Positions 7,675-17,800 of a stretch of 59,776 nt of DNA are shown in pieces; position 1 is the first letter of the stretch; every line of letters starts with the position of its first letter. The stretch comes from CAG-698 sp964385755 (lineage in GTDB: Bacteria > Bacillota_I > Bacilli_A > ML615J-28 > CAG-698). The position numbers and the translations under genes are program-made. The notes under the pieces were generated by a model. It saw nothing but the letters and a program-made list of their open reading frames with translations. It did no database searches and was not told where the DNA came from. The DNA is taken from the NCBI GenBank assembly GCA_964385755.1, contig CAYLPZ010000012.1:1-59776 (forward strand), in the 5' to 3' direction.

Positions 7675-8166
7675 ATGAAGAAAGCGACTTTAAACAAAAA
7701 AGTTGAAAACGTAAATTTAATTGTTGAAAAGTTTGAAGCTTCTAATACTGCAGTTGTTGTTAATCCTATTGGTTTAACAGTTACTGAAGTTTCAGAATTA
7801 CGTCAAAATTTATATAATGCAAATTGTGAATTACAAGTTGTTAAAAACAATATTTTACGTCGTGCAGCAGACAAAATGGGATATAGTGATATCCAAGATA
7901 CATTCGCTGGTCCAAGTGCAATTGCTTTCTCAAATGATGCTGGTTCTTGTACAAAAATCTTATTTGATTTCTTAAAAGGAAATGCAAAATTTGAAGTAAA
8001 AGGTGGACTAATTGATGGTAAGTTCACTGATAAAGCACAATTAAAAGCACTTGCAGGTTTACCAAACAAGGAAGGTATGCTTGCTATGTTACTAAGTGTT
8101 ATGCAAGCTCCAATCCGCAATTTGGGTTGCGCTATAAAAGCTATAGCAGAAAAAGAAGAAGCATAA
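7675..8166 (+). CDS. rplJ: 50S ribosomal protein L10
   Basis: L10 anchors the L7/L12 stalk to the GTPase centre. The 163-residue protein shows the N-terminal RNA-binding domain (N-L-I-V-E-K-F, then L-R-Q-N-L-Y) with V-V-K-N-N-I-L-R-R-A near residue 55. The C-terminal helix that recruits L12 dimers follows. AAGGAGGT at 7663-7670 fixes ATG 7675. A longer open frame starting at 7582 lies inside the leader RNA and is rejected. Control is likely through the upstream L10-type leader. Confidence 0.95.
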   Translation: MKKATLNKKVENVNLIVEKFEASNTAVVVNPIGLTVTEVSELRQNLYNANCELQVVKNNILRRAADKMGYSDIQDTFAGPSAIAFSNDAGSCTKILFDFLKGNAKFEVKGGLIDGKFTDKAQLKALAGLPNKEGMLAMLLSVMQAPIRNLGCAIKAIAEKEEA

Positions 8167-8192
8167 TTTTTTAAGGAGGATAAAATATTATT

Positions 8193-8561
8193 ATGGCTAA
8201 AATTGATACACAAAAATTTATTGAAGATTTAAAAGAAATGACTGTTTTAGAACTTAACGAATTAGTTAAGGCTATAGAAGAAGCATTTGGTGTTACTGCT
8301 GCTGCTGCAGTTGTAGCTGGACCTGCTGCTGAAGAAAAAGAAGAAGGACCATCTCTAGTTAGTGTTGTTCTTAAAGATGCAAATGCTAACAAAGTTGGTA
8401 TTATCAAAGCTGTTAAAGATTTATTAGGTTTATCATTAATGGAAGCTAAGAAATTAGTTGAAACTCCAGATGCAAAAATCAAAGAAGGCATCTCTAAAGA
8501 AGAAGCTGATGGCATCGCTGCTAAACTTACTGAACTTAAAGCAGTTGTTGAAGTTAAATAG
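8193..8561 (+). CDS. rplL: 50S ribosomal protein L7/L12
   Basis: L7/L12 is the multi-copy stalk protein that recruits translation GTPases. The protein has 122 residues: an N-terminal dimerisation helix, an alanine-rich hinge (T-A-A-A-A-V-V-A-G-P near 36-46) and a C-terminal domain with K-V-G-I-I-K-A-V-K and G-L-S-L-M-E-A-K-K-L-V. It sits 26 bases after rplJ with AAGGAGG upstream. A terminator follows directly, closing the rplK-rplL group. Confidence 0.97.
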   Translation: MAKIDTQKFIEDLKEMTVLELNELVKAIEEAFGVTAAAAVVAGPAAEEKEEGPSLVSVVLKDANANKVGIIKAVKDLLGLSLMEAKKLVETPDAKIKEGISKEEADGIAAKLTELKAVVEVK

Positions 8562-8574
8562 TCTTAATTCTAAT

Positions 8575-8601
8575 GAAGTAGGTTTTCCTACTTCTTTTTT
8601 T
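8575..8601 (+). terminator. Intrinsic terminator after rplL
   Basis: GAAGTAGG (8575-8582) pairs with CCTACTTC (8587-8594), followed by seven T. Confidence 0.9.
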
Positions 8602-8692
8602 ACAGTATCTATTTAGTTAGGGAATATTAAATATTACTTACTACTGTTAATATATAAGATTATTTAATTATTTTGAAAACGAGGTGATAGAT

Positions 8693-10003
8693 ATGATAGA
8701 ATTAAATGGTAAGTATTCTAATGCTTACATATATGCAGATATAATAGACGAAGAGACGTATGGACAAATTATTAAGGTGATTAATAGCCCTGTATCTGAA
8801 AACTCTAAGCTTGCAATTATGGCTGATTGTCATGCGGGAGCAGGATGCGTTATTGGTACAACAATGCTGATAAAAACAAAAGTATGTCCAAATTTAGTCG
8901 GTGTTGATATTGGATGTGGAATGCTTACAATAATGTTAGGCAAATTAAATTTTACTAGTGATGACTTTAAAAGGTTTGATGAGTGTTGTAATAATGTTCC
9001 ATCAGGTTATGCTATTCATAATACTTTACCAGAGTATGGTTATGAAGATTATGAAAAACCACTTGATTATTTTAAAAGATTACATTGTTATAAAAGATTA
9101 TCAAAAGTATATCGTTTAGTTAATTCACTTGGAACATTAGGTGGAGGTAACCATTTTATCGAACTCGATATTGATGAAGAAGGAAATTATTATTTAGTTA
9201 TTCATAGTGGTTCAAGAAATCTAGGCAAGCAAGTATGTGAATATTATCAAGCTTTAGCAAATAAGAAATGTAACAATCACACTAAAGAAATTAATGAATT
9301 GATTAAAAAATTAAAGCAAGAAAATAAAGAAGAAAAAATCAATTGTGAAATAGAAAAATTAAAAAAATCTTTTCCAAAAGTTTCAAGTGATTTAGCATAT
9401 CTAGAAGAAGAAGAGATGGAACAGTACATAGATGATCTAAAAATATGTCAGGAATTTGCGCATAAAAATCGATTAATGATTGCTATGCAAATTTTGATGA
9501 ACTTTTTCGGTTTTAATAAGATTTCTAGGTGGAATGGGTTAGAATTTAATTATGCTACTAGTAAAGATAATAGATTAATTAGTGGAAAAGGAAAACTGAA
9601 AGCTTTTGAGACAATTCATAATTATATTGATTTAGATAGTATGATTTTAAGAAAAGGTGCAGTTTCTGCGAAAAAAGATGAAAAATTATTAATACCAATT
9701 AATATGCGAGATGGAAGTTTAATTTGTATAGGGAAAGGAAATAGTGACTATAATTATTCTGCCCCACATGGTGCAGGAAGAATAATGTCACGAAGTCAAG
9801 CAAAAGATTTAGTTAATTTAGAAGAGTATATTGATAGCATGCGTGGGATTTATACAACAAGTGTTTCTGCCTCTACAATTGATGAAGCTCCATTTGTTTA
9901 TAAACCTATTGAGTCAATATTAGAAAACATAAAAGAAACTGTAGATGTTATAAAGTTTATCAAACCTATTTATAACTTTAAAGCAAGTGATACTTGTGAC
10001 TAA
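8693..10003 (+). CDS. rtcB: RtcB-family RNA ligase
   Basis: RtcB ligases join RNA 2',3'-cyclic phosphate or 3'-phosphate ends to 5'-OH ends using GTP and Mn. They serve in RNA repair and, in some organisms, tRNA splicing. The 436-residue protein has D-C-H-A-G (45-49), the metal ligand Cys in V-D-I-G-C-G-M (Cys75), G-G-G-N-H-F-I-E-L near 150-158 and H-S-G-S-R (171-175). The guanylylated His is in A-P-H-G-A-G-R (His359). GAGGTGA before ATG 8693 sets the start. No RtcR, RtcA or archease is nearby. It sits between rplL and the rsmC-like gene, where Bacillus has none. Confidence 0.9.
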   Translation: MIELNGKYSNAYIYADIIDEETYGQIIKVINSPVSENSKLAIMADCHAGAGCVIGTTMLIKTKVCPNLVGVDIGCGMLTIMLGKLNFTSDDFKRFDECCNNVPSGYAIHNTLPEYGYEDYEKPLDYFKRLHCYKRLSKVYRLVNSLGTLGGGNHFIELDIDEEGNYYLVIHSGSRNLGKQVCEYYQALANKKCNNHTKEINELIKKLKQENKEEKINCEIEKLKKSFPKVSSDLAYLEEEEMEQYIDDLKICQEFAHKNRLMIAMQILMNFFGFNKISRWNGLEFNYATSKDNRLISGKGKLKAFETIHNYIDLDSMILRKGAVSAKKDEKLLIPINMRDGSLICIGKGNSDYNYSAPHGAGRIMSRSQAKDLVNLEEYIDSMRGIYTTSVSASTIDEAPFVYKPIESILENIKETVDVIKFIKPIYNFKASDTCD

Positions 10004-10029
10004 TAATTTTAATATAAGAGGCAAATGTT

Positions 10030-10620
10030 ATGAGTCAATATTTTGAAAATGATCCAAATTTAAAATCAATAATCAAAGAAATTGATTATACTTATAAAGG
10101 AATAATTATAAAATATAATGTTGATATCGGCGTTTTCAGCAAAGATCGAATTGATTTTGGTACAAATACTTTGTTACAATCTTTACCAGATCTATCAGAT
10201 AAAAAGATATTAGATGTAGGATGTGGTTATGGTGCAATTGGTCTTGCTTTAGCGAAAGTGTATGTTGATTCAACTGTAACTATGGTAGATGTAAATCTTC
10301 GTGCTATAGATCTTGTTAAACAAAATATCATTAAAAATAGAATTAAAAATGCAGATGTTTTTGAAAGCAATTGTTATGAAAATGTAATAGAAACTTTTGA
10401 TGTAATAATTACTAACCCACCAATTAGAGCGGGGAAAAATGTAGTACATAACATTTGTTTAAATGCAATTAATTTTCTTAATGAAGAAGGAAAAATTTAC
10501 ATAGTAATTCAGAAGAAACAAGGGGCAGAATCATTAATAAAAGCGATGAAAAATTGTTATAAGAGTATAAATATAATTAACAAAGAGTGTGGATATTGGA
10601 TTATTGAAGGAATAAAATAG
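10030..10620 (+). CDS. RsmC/YbxB-like class I methyltransferase
   Basis: This SAM-dependent methyltransferase of 196 residues has motif I L-D-V-G-C-G-Y-G-A-I-G at about 58-68 and the catalytic N-P-P-I-R-A-G motif near 135-141. That form marks the RsmC group that methylates the exocyclic amine of a guanine in 16S rRNA. It is the one-domain form typical of Firmicutes (YbxB), half the size of E. coli RsmC. The position directly before rpoB matches Bacillus ybxB. The rRNA target is inferred from the family. Confidence 0.85.
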   Translation: MSQYFENDPNLKSIIKEIDYTYKGIIIKYNVDIGVFSKDRIDFGTNTLLQSLPDLSDKKILDVGCGYGAIGLALAKVYVDSTVTMVDVNLRAIDLVKQNIIKNRIKNADVFESNCYENVIETFDVIITNPPIRAGKNVVHNICLNAINFLNEEGKIYIVIQKKQGAESLIKAMKNCYKSINIINKECGYWIIEGIK

Positions 10621-10646
10621 TATGCGAAAATAAGCATACTATTTTT
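10617..10646 (+). terminator. Intrinsic terminator after the RsmC-like gene
   Basis: ATAGTATGC (10617-10625) pairs with GCATACTAT (10634-10642), followed by a T-rich tract. The 5' arm begins in the stop codon of the methyltransferase gene. Confidence 0.8.
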
Positions 10647-10705
10647 ATTTTTAAAGAGAATTAATCGGTTAATAAAAAAAACAAAAAACAATTTACAATT
10701 TTTTC

Positions 10706-10808
10706 TTGACATATTGCTGAATTAATGCTAAGATAATATAATGCAATAGAATGTGTTAAAAAAATCTTATGCTAAGAATATTTATTGGATCATTTTTTCA
10801 TTCTTAGC
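10706..10808 (+). promoter_or_regulatory. rpoB promoter and leader hairpin
   Basis: TTGACA at 10706-10711 is followed 17 bases later by TAAGAT (10729-10734). Better -10 words, GATAAT (10732-10737) and TATAAT (10737-10742), lie at longer spacing. In the leader, GCTAAGAAT (10771-10779) pairs with ATTCTTAGC (10800-10808), a perfect nine-base stem with a 20-base loop. Confidence 0.6.
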
Positions 10809-10860
10809 TAAAATTCACTAAAACGCGTCTTTTTTTGCTTATTATTGAGAGGTGAAAAAA

Positions 10861-13800
10861 TTGGGCTACAAAAATGTTAAATATGGAAAGAATCGTATTC
10901 GTCGTAATTATTCGCGTGTTCAAACCAATGTAGAATTACCTAATCTTATTGAAATTCAAACTAAATCTTTTGATTGGTTTATAACAACTGGTTTAAATAA
11001 TCTTTTTGCGGAGTTTTCTCCTATTAAGGACTATGGTGGAAACTTAGAACTTTATTTTAATAATTTTGAATTTGGTGAACCTAAATATACAATTAGTGAA
11101 GCTAAAAGAAATGATATGAATTATTCACGTCCATTACGCTGCGAAGTAATGTTAAAAGAAAACTCAACAGGTGAAATCAAATATGATACGATCTTTTTAG
11201 GTGAATATCCAATGATGACACCTTATGGAACTTTTATCATCAATGGTGCTGAGCGTGTTGTTGTTACACAAATTGTTCGTTCTGCGGGAGCTTTTTATTC
11301 TTCAACTGTAGATAAAAAAAGTGGACAAAAACAATTTTATGGTCAAATTATTCCTACACGTGGTGCATGGATTGAATTTGAAACTGGAAGCAGAGATGTA
11401 TGGTATGCTAAATTAGATAAATCTAAGAAAATATGTCTTACTACATTCCTAAGAGCATTAGGTTTAATTAGTAATAAAAATATTTATAGTTTATTTGGTC
11501 ATAATAAATATTTTGAAGCTACTTTTAGTAAGGATGAATCTTTAGGTTCTGATGATGCACTTAAATTTTTATATGAAAAATTACGTCCAGGTGAGAAGGC
11601 AAGTCCTGAAAATGCTCGTAATTACATTGGTAGCCGTCTTTTCGATCCAAGAAGATATGATCTAGCAAGTGTTGGACGTTATAAAGTAAATGTTAAATTA
11701 GATGTTTTAGATCGTATACGTTATGTACAATCTAACTTTAATAATGCTTATGCAACATTAAAACATATTGATAATATGGAAGCAAGTCAAGTTAATGAAA
11801 TGCTAGATGAAAAGTTAGGATTAGTTTATACTGAAGATAAGAATTTCGTATATGCTGATTCTGGTGAAGTATGCTTTGCTTATGTTGCGGATAAAGGTTA
11901 TGAGTTAACAGATGAATTTATTGATTTCATCGCACAAAACCGTTATTTAATTTTACATGAACATAAATATGGACTAATGATGGATGAAACTGATTCTGTA
12001 CTACTTGAATGTATGGATGTAACTTATGAAGTTAATCATGAAGTTAAAAAGTCTAAAATCATTGGTAACGATAATTCAGAAGTTAAAGAACATGTTACTA
12101 TTTCTGATATCCTTGCGGGGGTAAGTTATTATATTAATTTACACGATGGAATTGGCCGTGTTGATGATATCGATCACTTAGGTAACAGACGCTTAAGATT
12201 AATTGGAGAGTTATTACAAAATCAATTCCGTCAAGGTTTAGCAAAGATGGAAAAGAATGTTAAGGATAAAATGTCTATTGCAAGTGATCAAAAGACAATT
12301 AATCCACAAAACTTAATTAATATTAAAGTATTAACTTCAGTTATCAAAGAATTCTTTGGTAGTAGTCAGTTATCACAATTTATGGATCAAATTAATCCTT
12401 TATCTGAGCTAACTCATAAACGTCGTTTATCAGCTTTAGGTGCTGGTGGTCTTGCACGTGATAGAGCAGGCTTTGAAGTACGTGACGTTCATGTTTCTCA
12501 CTATGGTCGTATTTGTCCAATTGAAACACCTGAAGGTCAAAATATCGGTTTAATTAACTCACTTGCTACTTTCGCAAGAGTTGATCAATATGGATTTATT
12601 GAAACACCATATTTTAAAGTAATTCAAAAAGATGGTAAAACAATAATAACTAATGAAAAAGTATACTTAACTGCTGATAAAGAAGAAAAATTCTATATTA
12701 CCCAAGCAAATACTAGAATTAATGAAAATATGGAAATTATTGATGATAAAGTAACTGCACGTCATATGGGTGATACTAAGATATATTCTAGAACACAAAT
12801 CAATTTAATGGACGTTAGTCCACAACAAATTGTTGCTGTTTCAACAGCTTGTATTCCATTCTTAGAGCACGATGATGCTAACCGTGCACTAATGGGTGCT
12901 AACATGCAACGTCAAGCTATTCCGCTATTATGCCCAGAAGCTCCATTTGTTGGAACTGGTATTGAGGCAAAAGCAGCTCATGATTCTGGTGTAGCTTGTA
13001 TTTGTGAAAATGATGGTGTTGTAATTTATGTTGATGCGCAAAAAATTATTGTTCAAGAAGATAGTGGCGCATTACATGAATATAAACTTATTAAATATGA
13101 TCGTTCTAACCATTCAACTTGTGTTAACCAAAAACCTATTGTCTTCAAAGATGAAAGAGTTAAGAAAGGTGATGTACTTGCGGATGGTGCATCAATGGAT
13201 CAAGGAGAAATGGCATTAGGTCGCAACGTAGTTATTGCCTTCATGACTTGGAATGGTTATAACTATGAAGATGCTGTAATTATGAATGAACGTTTAGTTC
13301 AAGATGATGTATATACATCAATTCACATTGAACGCTATGAAGTAGAAGTTCGTGAAGGAAAACTTGGAAAAGAAGAAATCACACGTGAAATTGATGATAG
13401 TAAAGAAGCAATTGCTAATCTAGATGAACGTGGTATCGTTAGATTAGGTGCTGAAGTTAAAGAAAATGATATTTTAGTTGGTAAAGTATCTCCAAAAGGA
13501 GTAACTGAACCATCTCCTGAAGAAAAACTAGCACAAACTTTATTTGCTGATAACTCAAAAGATGTTCGTAATACTTCTAAGAGAGTTCCTCATGGTGGAG
13601 GAGGAGTTGTTCATCGTATTGAATACTTCTCACGTAAGAATGGTGATGAACTTGATCCAGGTGTAAACGAAGTAGTTCGTGTTTATATCGTTCAAAAACG
13701 TAAGATCACTGAAGGTGATAAGATGAGTGGACGACATGGAAATAAAGGTGTTATTTCTCGTATTCTTCCTCAAGAAGATATGCCATATATGGAAGATGGT

Positions 13801-14493
13801 ACTCCTGTAGATATTATGTTAAACCCTCAAGGTATTCCTTCTCGTTTAAATATCGGACAGGTATTAGAAATTCATTTAGGTATGGCCGCAAAACGTTTAG
13901 GAATTCACATTGCTACTCCAGTATTTGATGGTGTTACAAATGATGATTTAGCTGAAATAATGGCAGAAGCTGGCATGGATCCAACTGGTAAGGTTGTACT
14001 TCGTGATGGACGTACTGGTAAACCATTTGACAATAAAATCTCAGTAGGTGTCATGTATATGATCAAACTTGCGCACATGGTTGATGATAAATTACATGCA
14101 CGTAGTGAAGGATCTTATACATTGATTACACAACAACCTATGGGTGGAAAAGCACAAAATGGTGGACAAAGATTTGGTGAGATGGAAGTTTGGGCACTTG
14201 AAGCATATGGTGCTGCATATACTCTTCGTGAAATGTTAACAATCAAATCAGATGATATTGTTGGACGTAATAAAGTATATAAAGCAATTGTTGATGGTAA
14301 ACCAATTACTAAGCCAGGAATTCCTGAAGCCTTTAGAGCATTAGTTAAAGAGTTACAAGGTTTAGGATTAAGTGTTAAATTAATTGATGCTGAAACTGGA
14401 GAGAATGTTGCAAATCAAAGCTTAGTTGAAGAAATTGCGGAAGCAACTAAAGCTAAGAATGATACAACAAATGCTAAGAAACCATTAAATTAA
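10861..14493 (+). CDS. rpoB: DNA-directed RNA polymerase subunit beta
   Basis: Beta forms half of the RNA polymerase active-site cleft and the rifampicin pocket. The protein has 1210 residues, about the Firmicute length. It has the N-terminal E-L-P-N-L-I-E-I-Q-T-K-S-F motif, the rif region (F-M-D-Q-I-N-P-L-S-E-L-T-H-K-R-R), and the C-terminal G-R-H-G-N-K-G and Q-Q-P-M-G-G-K-A-Q segments. TTG 10861 is preferred because GAGAGGTGA sits just ahead and the N-terminus then aligns with Bacillus RpoB. The GTG at 10852 lies inside that binding site. The rif pocket residues Q-F-M-D, H-K-R-R and L-S-A-L look sensitive-type. Confidence 0.97.
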   Translation: MGYKNVKYGKNRIRRNYSRVQTNVELPNLIEIQTKSFDWFITTGLNNLFAEFSPIKDYGGNLELYFNNFEFGEPKYTISEAKRNDMNYSRPLRCEVMLKENSTGEIKYDTIFLGEYPMMTPYGTFIINGAERVVVTQIVRSAGAFYSSTVDKKSGQKQFYGQIIPTRGAWIEFETGSRDVWYAKLDKSKKICLTTFLRALGLISNKNIYSLFGHNKYFEATFSKDESLGSDDALKFLYEKLRPGEKASPENARNYIGSRLFDPRRYDLASVGRYKVNVKLDVLDRIRYVQSNFNNAYATLKHIDNMEASQVNEMLDEKLGLVYTEDKNFVYADSGEVCFAYVADKGYELTDEFIDFIAQNRYLILHEHKYGLMMDETDSVLLECMDVTYEVNHEVKKSKIIGNDNSEVKEHVTISDILAGVSYYINLHDGIGRVDDIDHLGNRRLRLIGELLQNQFRQGLAKMEKNVKDKMSIASDQKTINPQNLINIKVLTSVIKEFFGSSQLSQFMDQINPLSELTHKRRLSALGAGGLARDRAGFEVRDVHVSHYGRICPIETPEGQNIGLINSLATFARVDQYGFIETPYFKVIQKDGKTIITNEKVYLTADKEEKFYITQANTRINENMEIIDDKVTARHMGDTKIYSRTQINLMDVSPQQIVAVSTACIPFLEHDDANRALMGANMQRQAIPLLCPEAPFVGTGIEAKAAHDSGVACICENDGVVIYVDAQKIIVQEDSGALHEYKLIKYDRSNHSTCVNQKPIVFKDERVKKGDVLADGASMDQGEMALGRNVVIAFMTWNGYNYEDAVIMNERLVQDDVYTSIHIERYEVEVREGKLGKEEITREIDDSKEAIANLDERGIVRLGAEVKENDILVGKVSPKGVTEPSPEEKLAQTLFADNSKDVRNTSKRVPHGGGGVVHRIEYFSRKNGDELDPGVNEVVRVYIVQKRKITEGDKMSGRHGNKGVISRILPQEDMPYMEDGTPVDIMLNPQGIPSRLNIGQVLEIHLGMAAKRLGIHIATPVFDGVTNDDLAEIMAEAGMDPTGKVVLRDGRTGKPFDNKISVGVMYMIKLAHMVDDKLHARSEGSYTLITQQPMGGKAQNGGQRFGEMEVWALEAYGAAYTLREMLTIKSDDIVGRNKVYKAIVDGKPITKPGIPEAFRALVKELQGLGLSVKLIDAETGENVANQSLVEEIAEATKAKNDTTNAKKPLN

Positions 14494-14827
14494 TTTATGA
14501 GGAAAATGGTAGGAAATAAATAAAGCTTATAAATAACTTGAAAATGTTTACTATCATTTTCATCTTATAACTTAAGAATATAAAAAAATGAAAAACCTGT
14601 AAAACGTCTAGAAGTTGCTTTAAGGTAATAATTTTAAGCCCATCTATATATTTATATATAATATTCAATGTTTATATAAATATCTATTACGTATGCAAAA
14701 AAAATTTAATTATGCAAATTTATAATTAAGGCTTACTTACTTAAATAAGTTTATTTAAAATTACGAAAGCAACAGAGATAAAAATGATTTATAAAGATCA
14801 TTTAATTAATATTTTGAGGTGAATTAA
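14494..14827 (+). ncRNA. Structured rpoB-rpoC spacer RNA (candidate)
   Basis: No gene is seen in these 334 bases, but several perfect pairings nest. A first hairpin is AAG-c-TTATAA (14523-14532) with TTATAACTT (14565-14573), enclosing GAAAATG/CATTTTC (14540-14546/14555-14561). A large domain is closed by GTTGCTTT (14614-14621) with AAAGCAAC (14766-14773), then GTAAT (14625-14629) with ATTAC (14760-14764), then TAAGCC (14635-14640) with GGCTTA (14730-14735). A third hairpin is AAATGAT/ATCATTT (14782-14803), just before the rpoC ribosome binding site. No T-tailed terminator is seen. The function is unknown. Confidence 0.5.
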
Positions 14828-17800
14828 TTGAAAAGCAAGAAAAAATATAGTTATATACAAGTAGGAATCGCATCGCCTGAAGAGATTCGTAGCTGGAGTC
14901 ATGGAGAAGTTAAAAAGCACGAAACAATTAATTATCGTACTTTAAAACCTGAACGTGACGGTCTATTTTGTGAAGTAATATTTGGACCAACTAAGGATTA
15001 TCAATGTGCTTGTGGAAAGTCTAAAAAACTTTCTAAGAGTGATAAAAAATGTGAAAAGTGTGGAGTAGATATTACAGAAAGCAAAGTAAGAAGAGAGCGT
15101 ATGGGTCATATCGAACTTGCTGCTCCTGTTGTTCACACTTGGTTTATGAAAAACAGTCCAAGTAAGATTGCATTACTTCTTAATATGAGAAGTAAAGCTA
15201 TTGAAGAAATCGTTTATTACGCTTCTTATCTAGTAATCGATCCAGGTGAGATTGAAGAATTCCAATCTGATGATGAACCTGTAATTCTTACAGCAAATCA
15301 GTATGAAATGAAACGCCGTGAATATGGTTTTAGATCTTTTAAAGCTTTAACTGGTGCTGAAGCAATCAAATATAAACTTGAAAGACTTGACCTTAAGAAA
15401 ATGGTTGTTGAATTAAGAGAAGAACTAAAGAAAGCAACTCGTCAAAAACGTGAAAAATTAGTTAAACGTTTAGAGGTGGTTGAGGCATTCTATAAATCTG
15501 ATAATAAGCCTGAGTGGATGATTATGGATGTAATCCCAGTTATCCCACCAGATTTACGTCCAATGGTACCACTTGATGGTGGACGTTTCGCAACAACAGA
15601 CTTAAATGATTTATATCGTCGTATTCTTATTCGTAATGCTCGTTTAAAACGTGAATGTGAACTTGATGCTCCTAGTATTATTGTTAAGAATGAAAAACGT
15701 ATGTTACAAGAAGCAGTAGATGCATTAATTGATAATGGTAAAAAATCTAAAAAGGTTGTTGAAAAGAATAGACCTCTTAAATCATTATCTGATGCACTAC
15801 GTGGTAAGCAAGGTCGTTTCCGTCAAAACTTACTTGGTAAACGTGTTGACTTCTCAGGTCGTTCTGTTATCGTTGTTGGACCAGATTTAAAGATGTACCA
15901 ATGCGGTATTCCACGTGAAATGGCATTAATATTATTTAAGCCATTTATTATGAATGCAATTATGAATCGTCCTTCCGATTCTCCAGATAATACAACTCGT
16001 ATTGGACCAAAAGAAGCACGTTCAATGATTGAACAAGGTCATCCAATTGCTATGACTGAGCTTGAAAGAATAATTGTTGAACATCCAGTCTTATTAAACA
16101 GAGCTCCTACACTACACCGTCTTGGTATTCAAGCATTTGAACCAAAACTTGTGGAAGGTAAAGCTATCCGTTTACACCCACTTGTATGTACAGCTTTCAA
16201 CGCTGACTTCGATGGTGACCAAATGGCTGTTCACGTTCCACTTTCTGAAGAAGCACAAACAGAAGCACGTTTATTAATGTTAGCTTCAAAGAATATTTTA
16301 GCACCAAAAGATGGTAAACCAATTGTTACTCCTTCACAAGATATGGTATTGGGTAATTATTACTTAACTATTGAAGATCCAAATGATCCAAATGAAGGAA
16401 GAATATTCTATGATACAAACGAAGTTGAAATGGCTTATGAGAATGATGAAATTGGTTTCCACACACGTATTGCTATTCCAGCAAAAGTGTTTGGTGAGAG
16501 AATTCGTCGTTATAATCCTGATAATTATGACGATTATCTAATTACTACTTATGGAAAAATAATCTTTAATACAATGTTCCCAAATGTTGAACCATATTTA
16601 CCATATGTATGTGAATCAAATAAGAACAACTTAGTTAAGGAAACTCCAAAGAAATATTTTGTAAAACCTGGAACAAATATTAGAGAATATATTAAGAATT
16701 TAGAAGTACCACATCCATTCGTCAAGAAATTTTTATCTGTTGTGATTGCTGAAGTATTTAAGAAATTTAAACTTGCTGAAACTTCTAAAACACTAGATAG
16801 AATGAAAGATTTAGGATTTAAATATTCTACTGTTTCTGGTATTACTGTTGCCGCAAGTGATATTCAAGTAATCGGTACAAAAGAAAAAGTTATCGCTTCA
16901 GTAAATGAAAAAATAAATAAACTTGATCAATTATTAAGTTTAGGTATAATCACTGCTGAAGAAAGAAAGAAAACTTCAAACGATTTCTGGAAAAATGCAA
17001 AGAAGACACTTGAAGATGATATTAAAGAAGAAGCTAAGAATAAATACATTGAGAACCATATTTACTTAATGGGTGACTCTGGTGCCCGTGGTAATATTGG
17101 TAACTTTATCCAATTATCTGGTATGCGTGGATTTATCGCAAAACCTAATGGTGAAGATATGGATATTCCAATTATTTCATCATTTAAAGAAGGCTTAACA
17201 ATGTCTGAATTCTTCGTTTCAACTCATGGTGCACGTAAAGGTTCTACAGATACTGCCTTAAAGACAGCTGAATCTGGTTATTTAACAAGACGTTTAGTTG
17301 ACGTTAGTCAAGACGTAATCGTAACTGATGATGATTGTCATACAGATAAAGGTATGGTTGTAAAAGCATTCTTCAAAGAAGATGGAAATGTAATTGTACC
17401 ATTATATGATCGTATTATTGGTCGTTTCACAAATAAACCAGTTTATAATCCATTAACAGGTGAGTTAATAGTTGATAAAAATGAATTTATTTCTGATGCA
17501 ATTGCTGATAAGATTTGTGAATCTGGCGTTACTGAAGTATATATTCGTACACTCTTAACTTGTAACTGTAGAACAGGTGTATGTGTTAAATGTTATGGCT
17601 CTGACCTTTCTACTGGTGAAATTGTTGAAAAGGGTGAAGTTGTTGGTGTTATCGCTGCACAATCAATCGGTGAACCTGGTACACAATTAACTATGAGAAC
17701 ATTCCATAGTGGTGGTGTTGCTGGAGGCGAAGATATCACACAAGGTCTTCCTCGTGTACAAGAGTTATTTGAAGCACGTGAGCCAAAAGGTAAAGCAATT

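Noticed and set aside
8171..8515. Minus-strand open frame over rplL
   Set aside because: It is a low-complexity Ala/Ser shadow of the rplL gene with no binding site or family match.
14494..14827. Group I or group II intron in the rpoB-rpoC spacer
   Set aside because: No conserved intron core or domain V could be recognised, and the spacer does not interrupt a gene.
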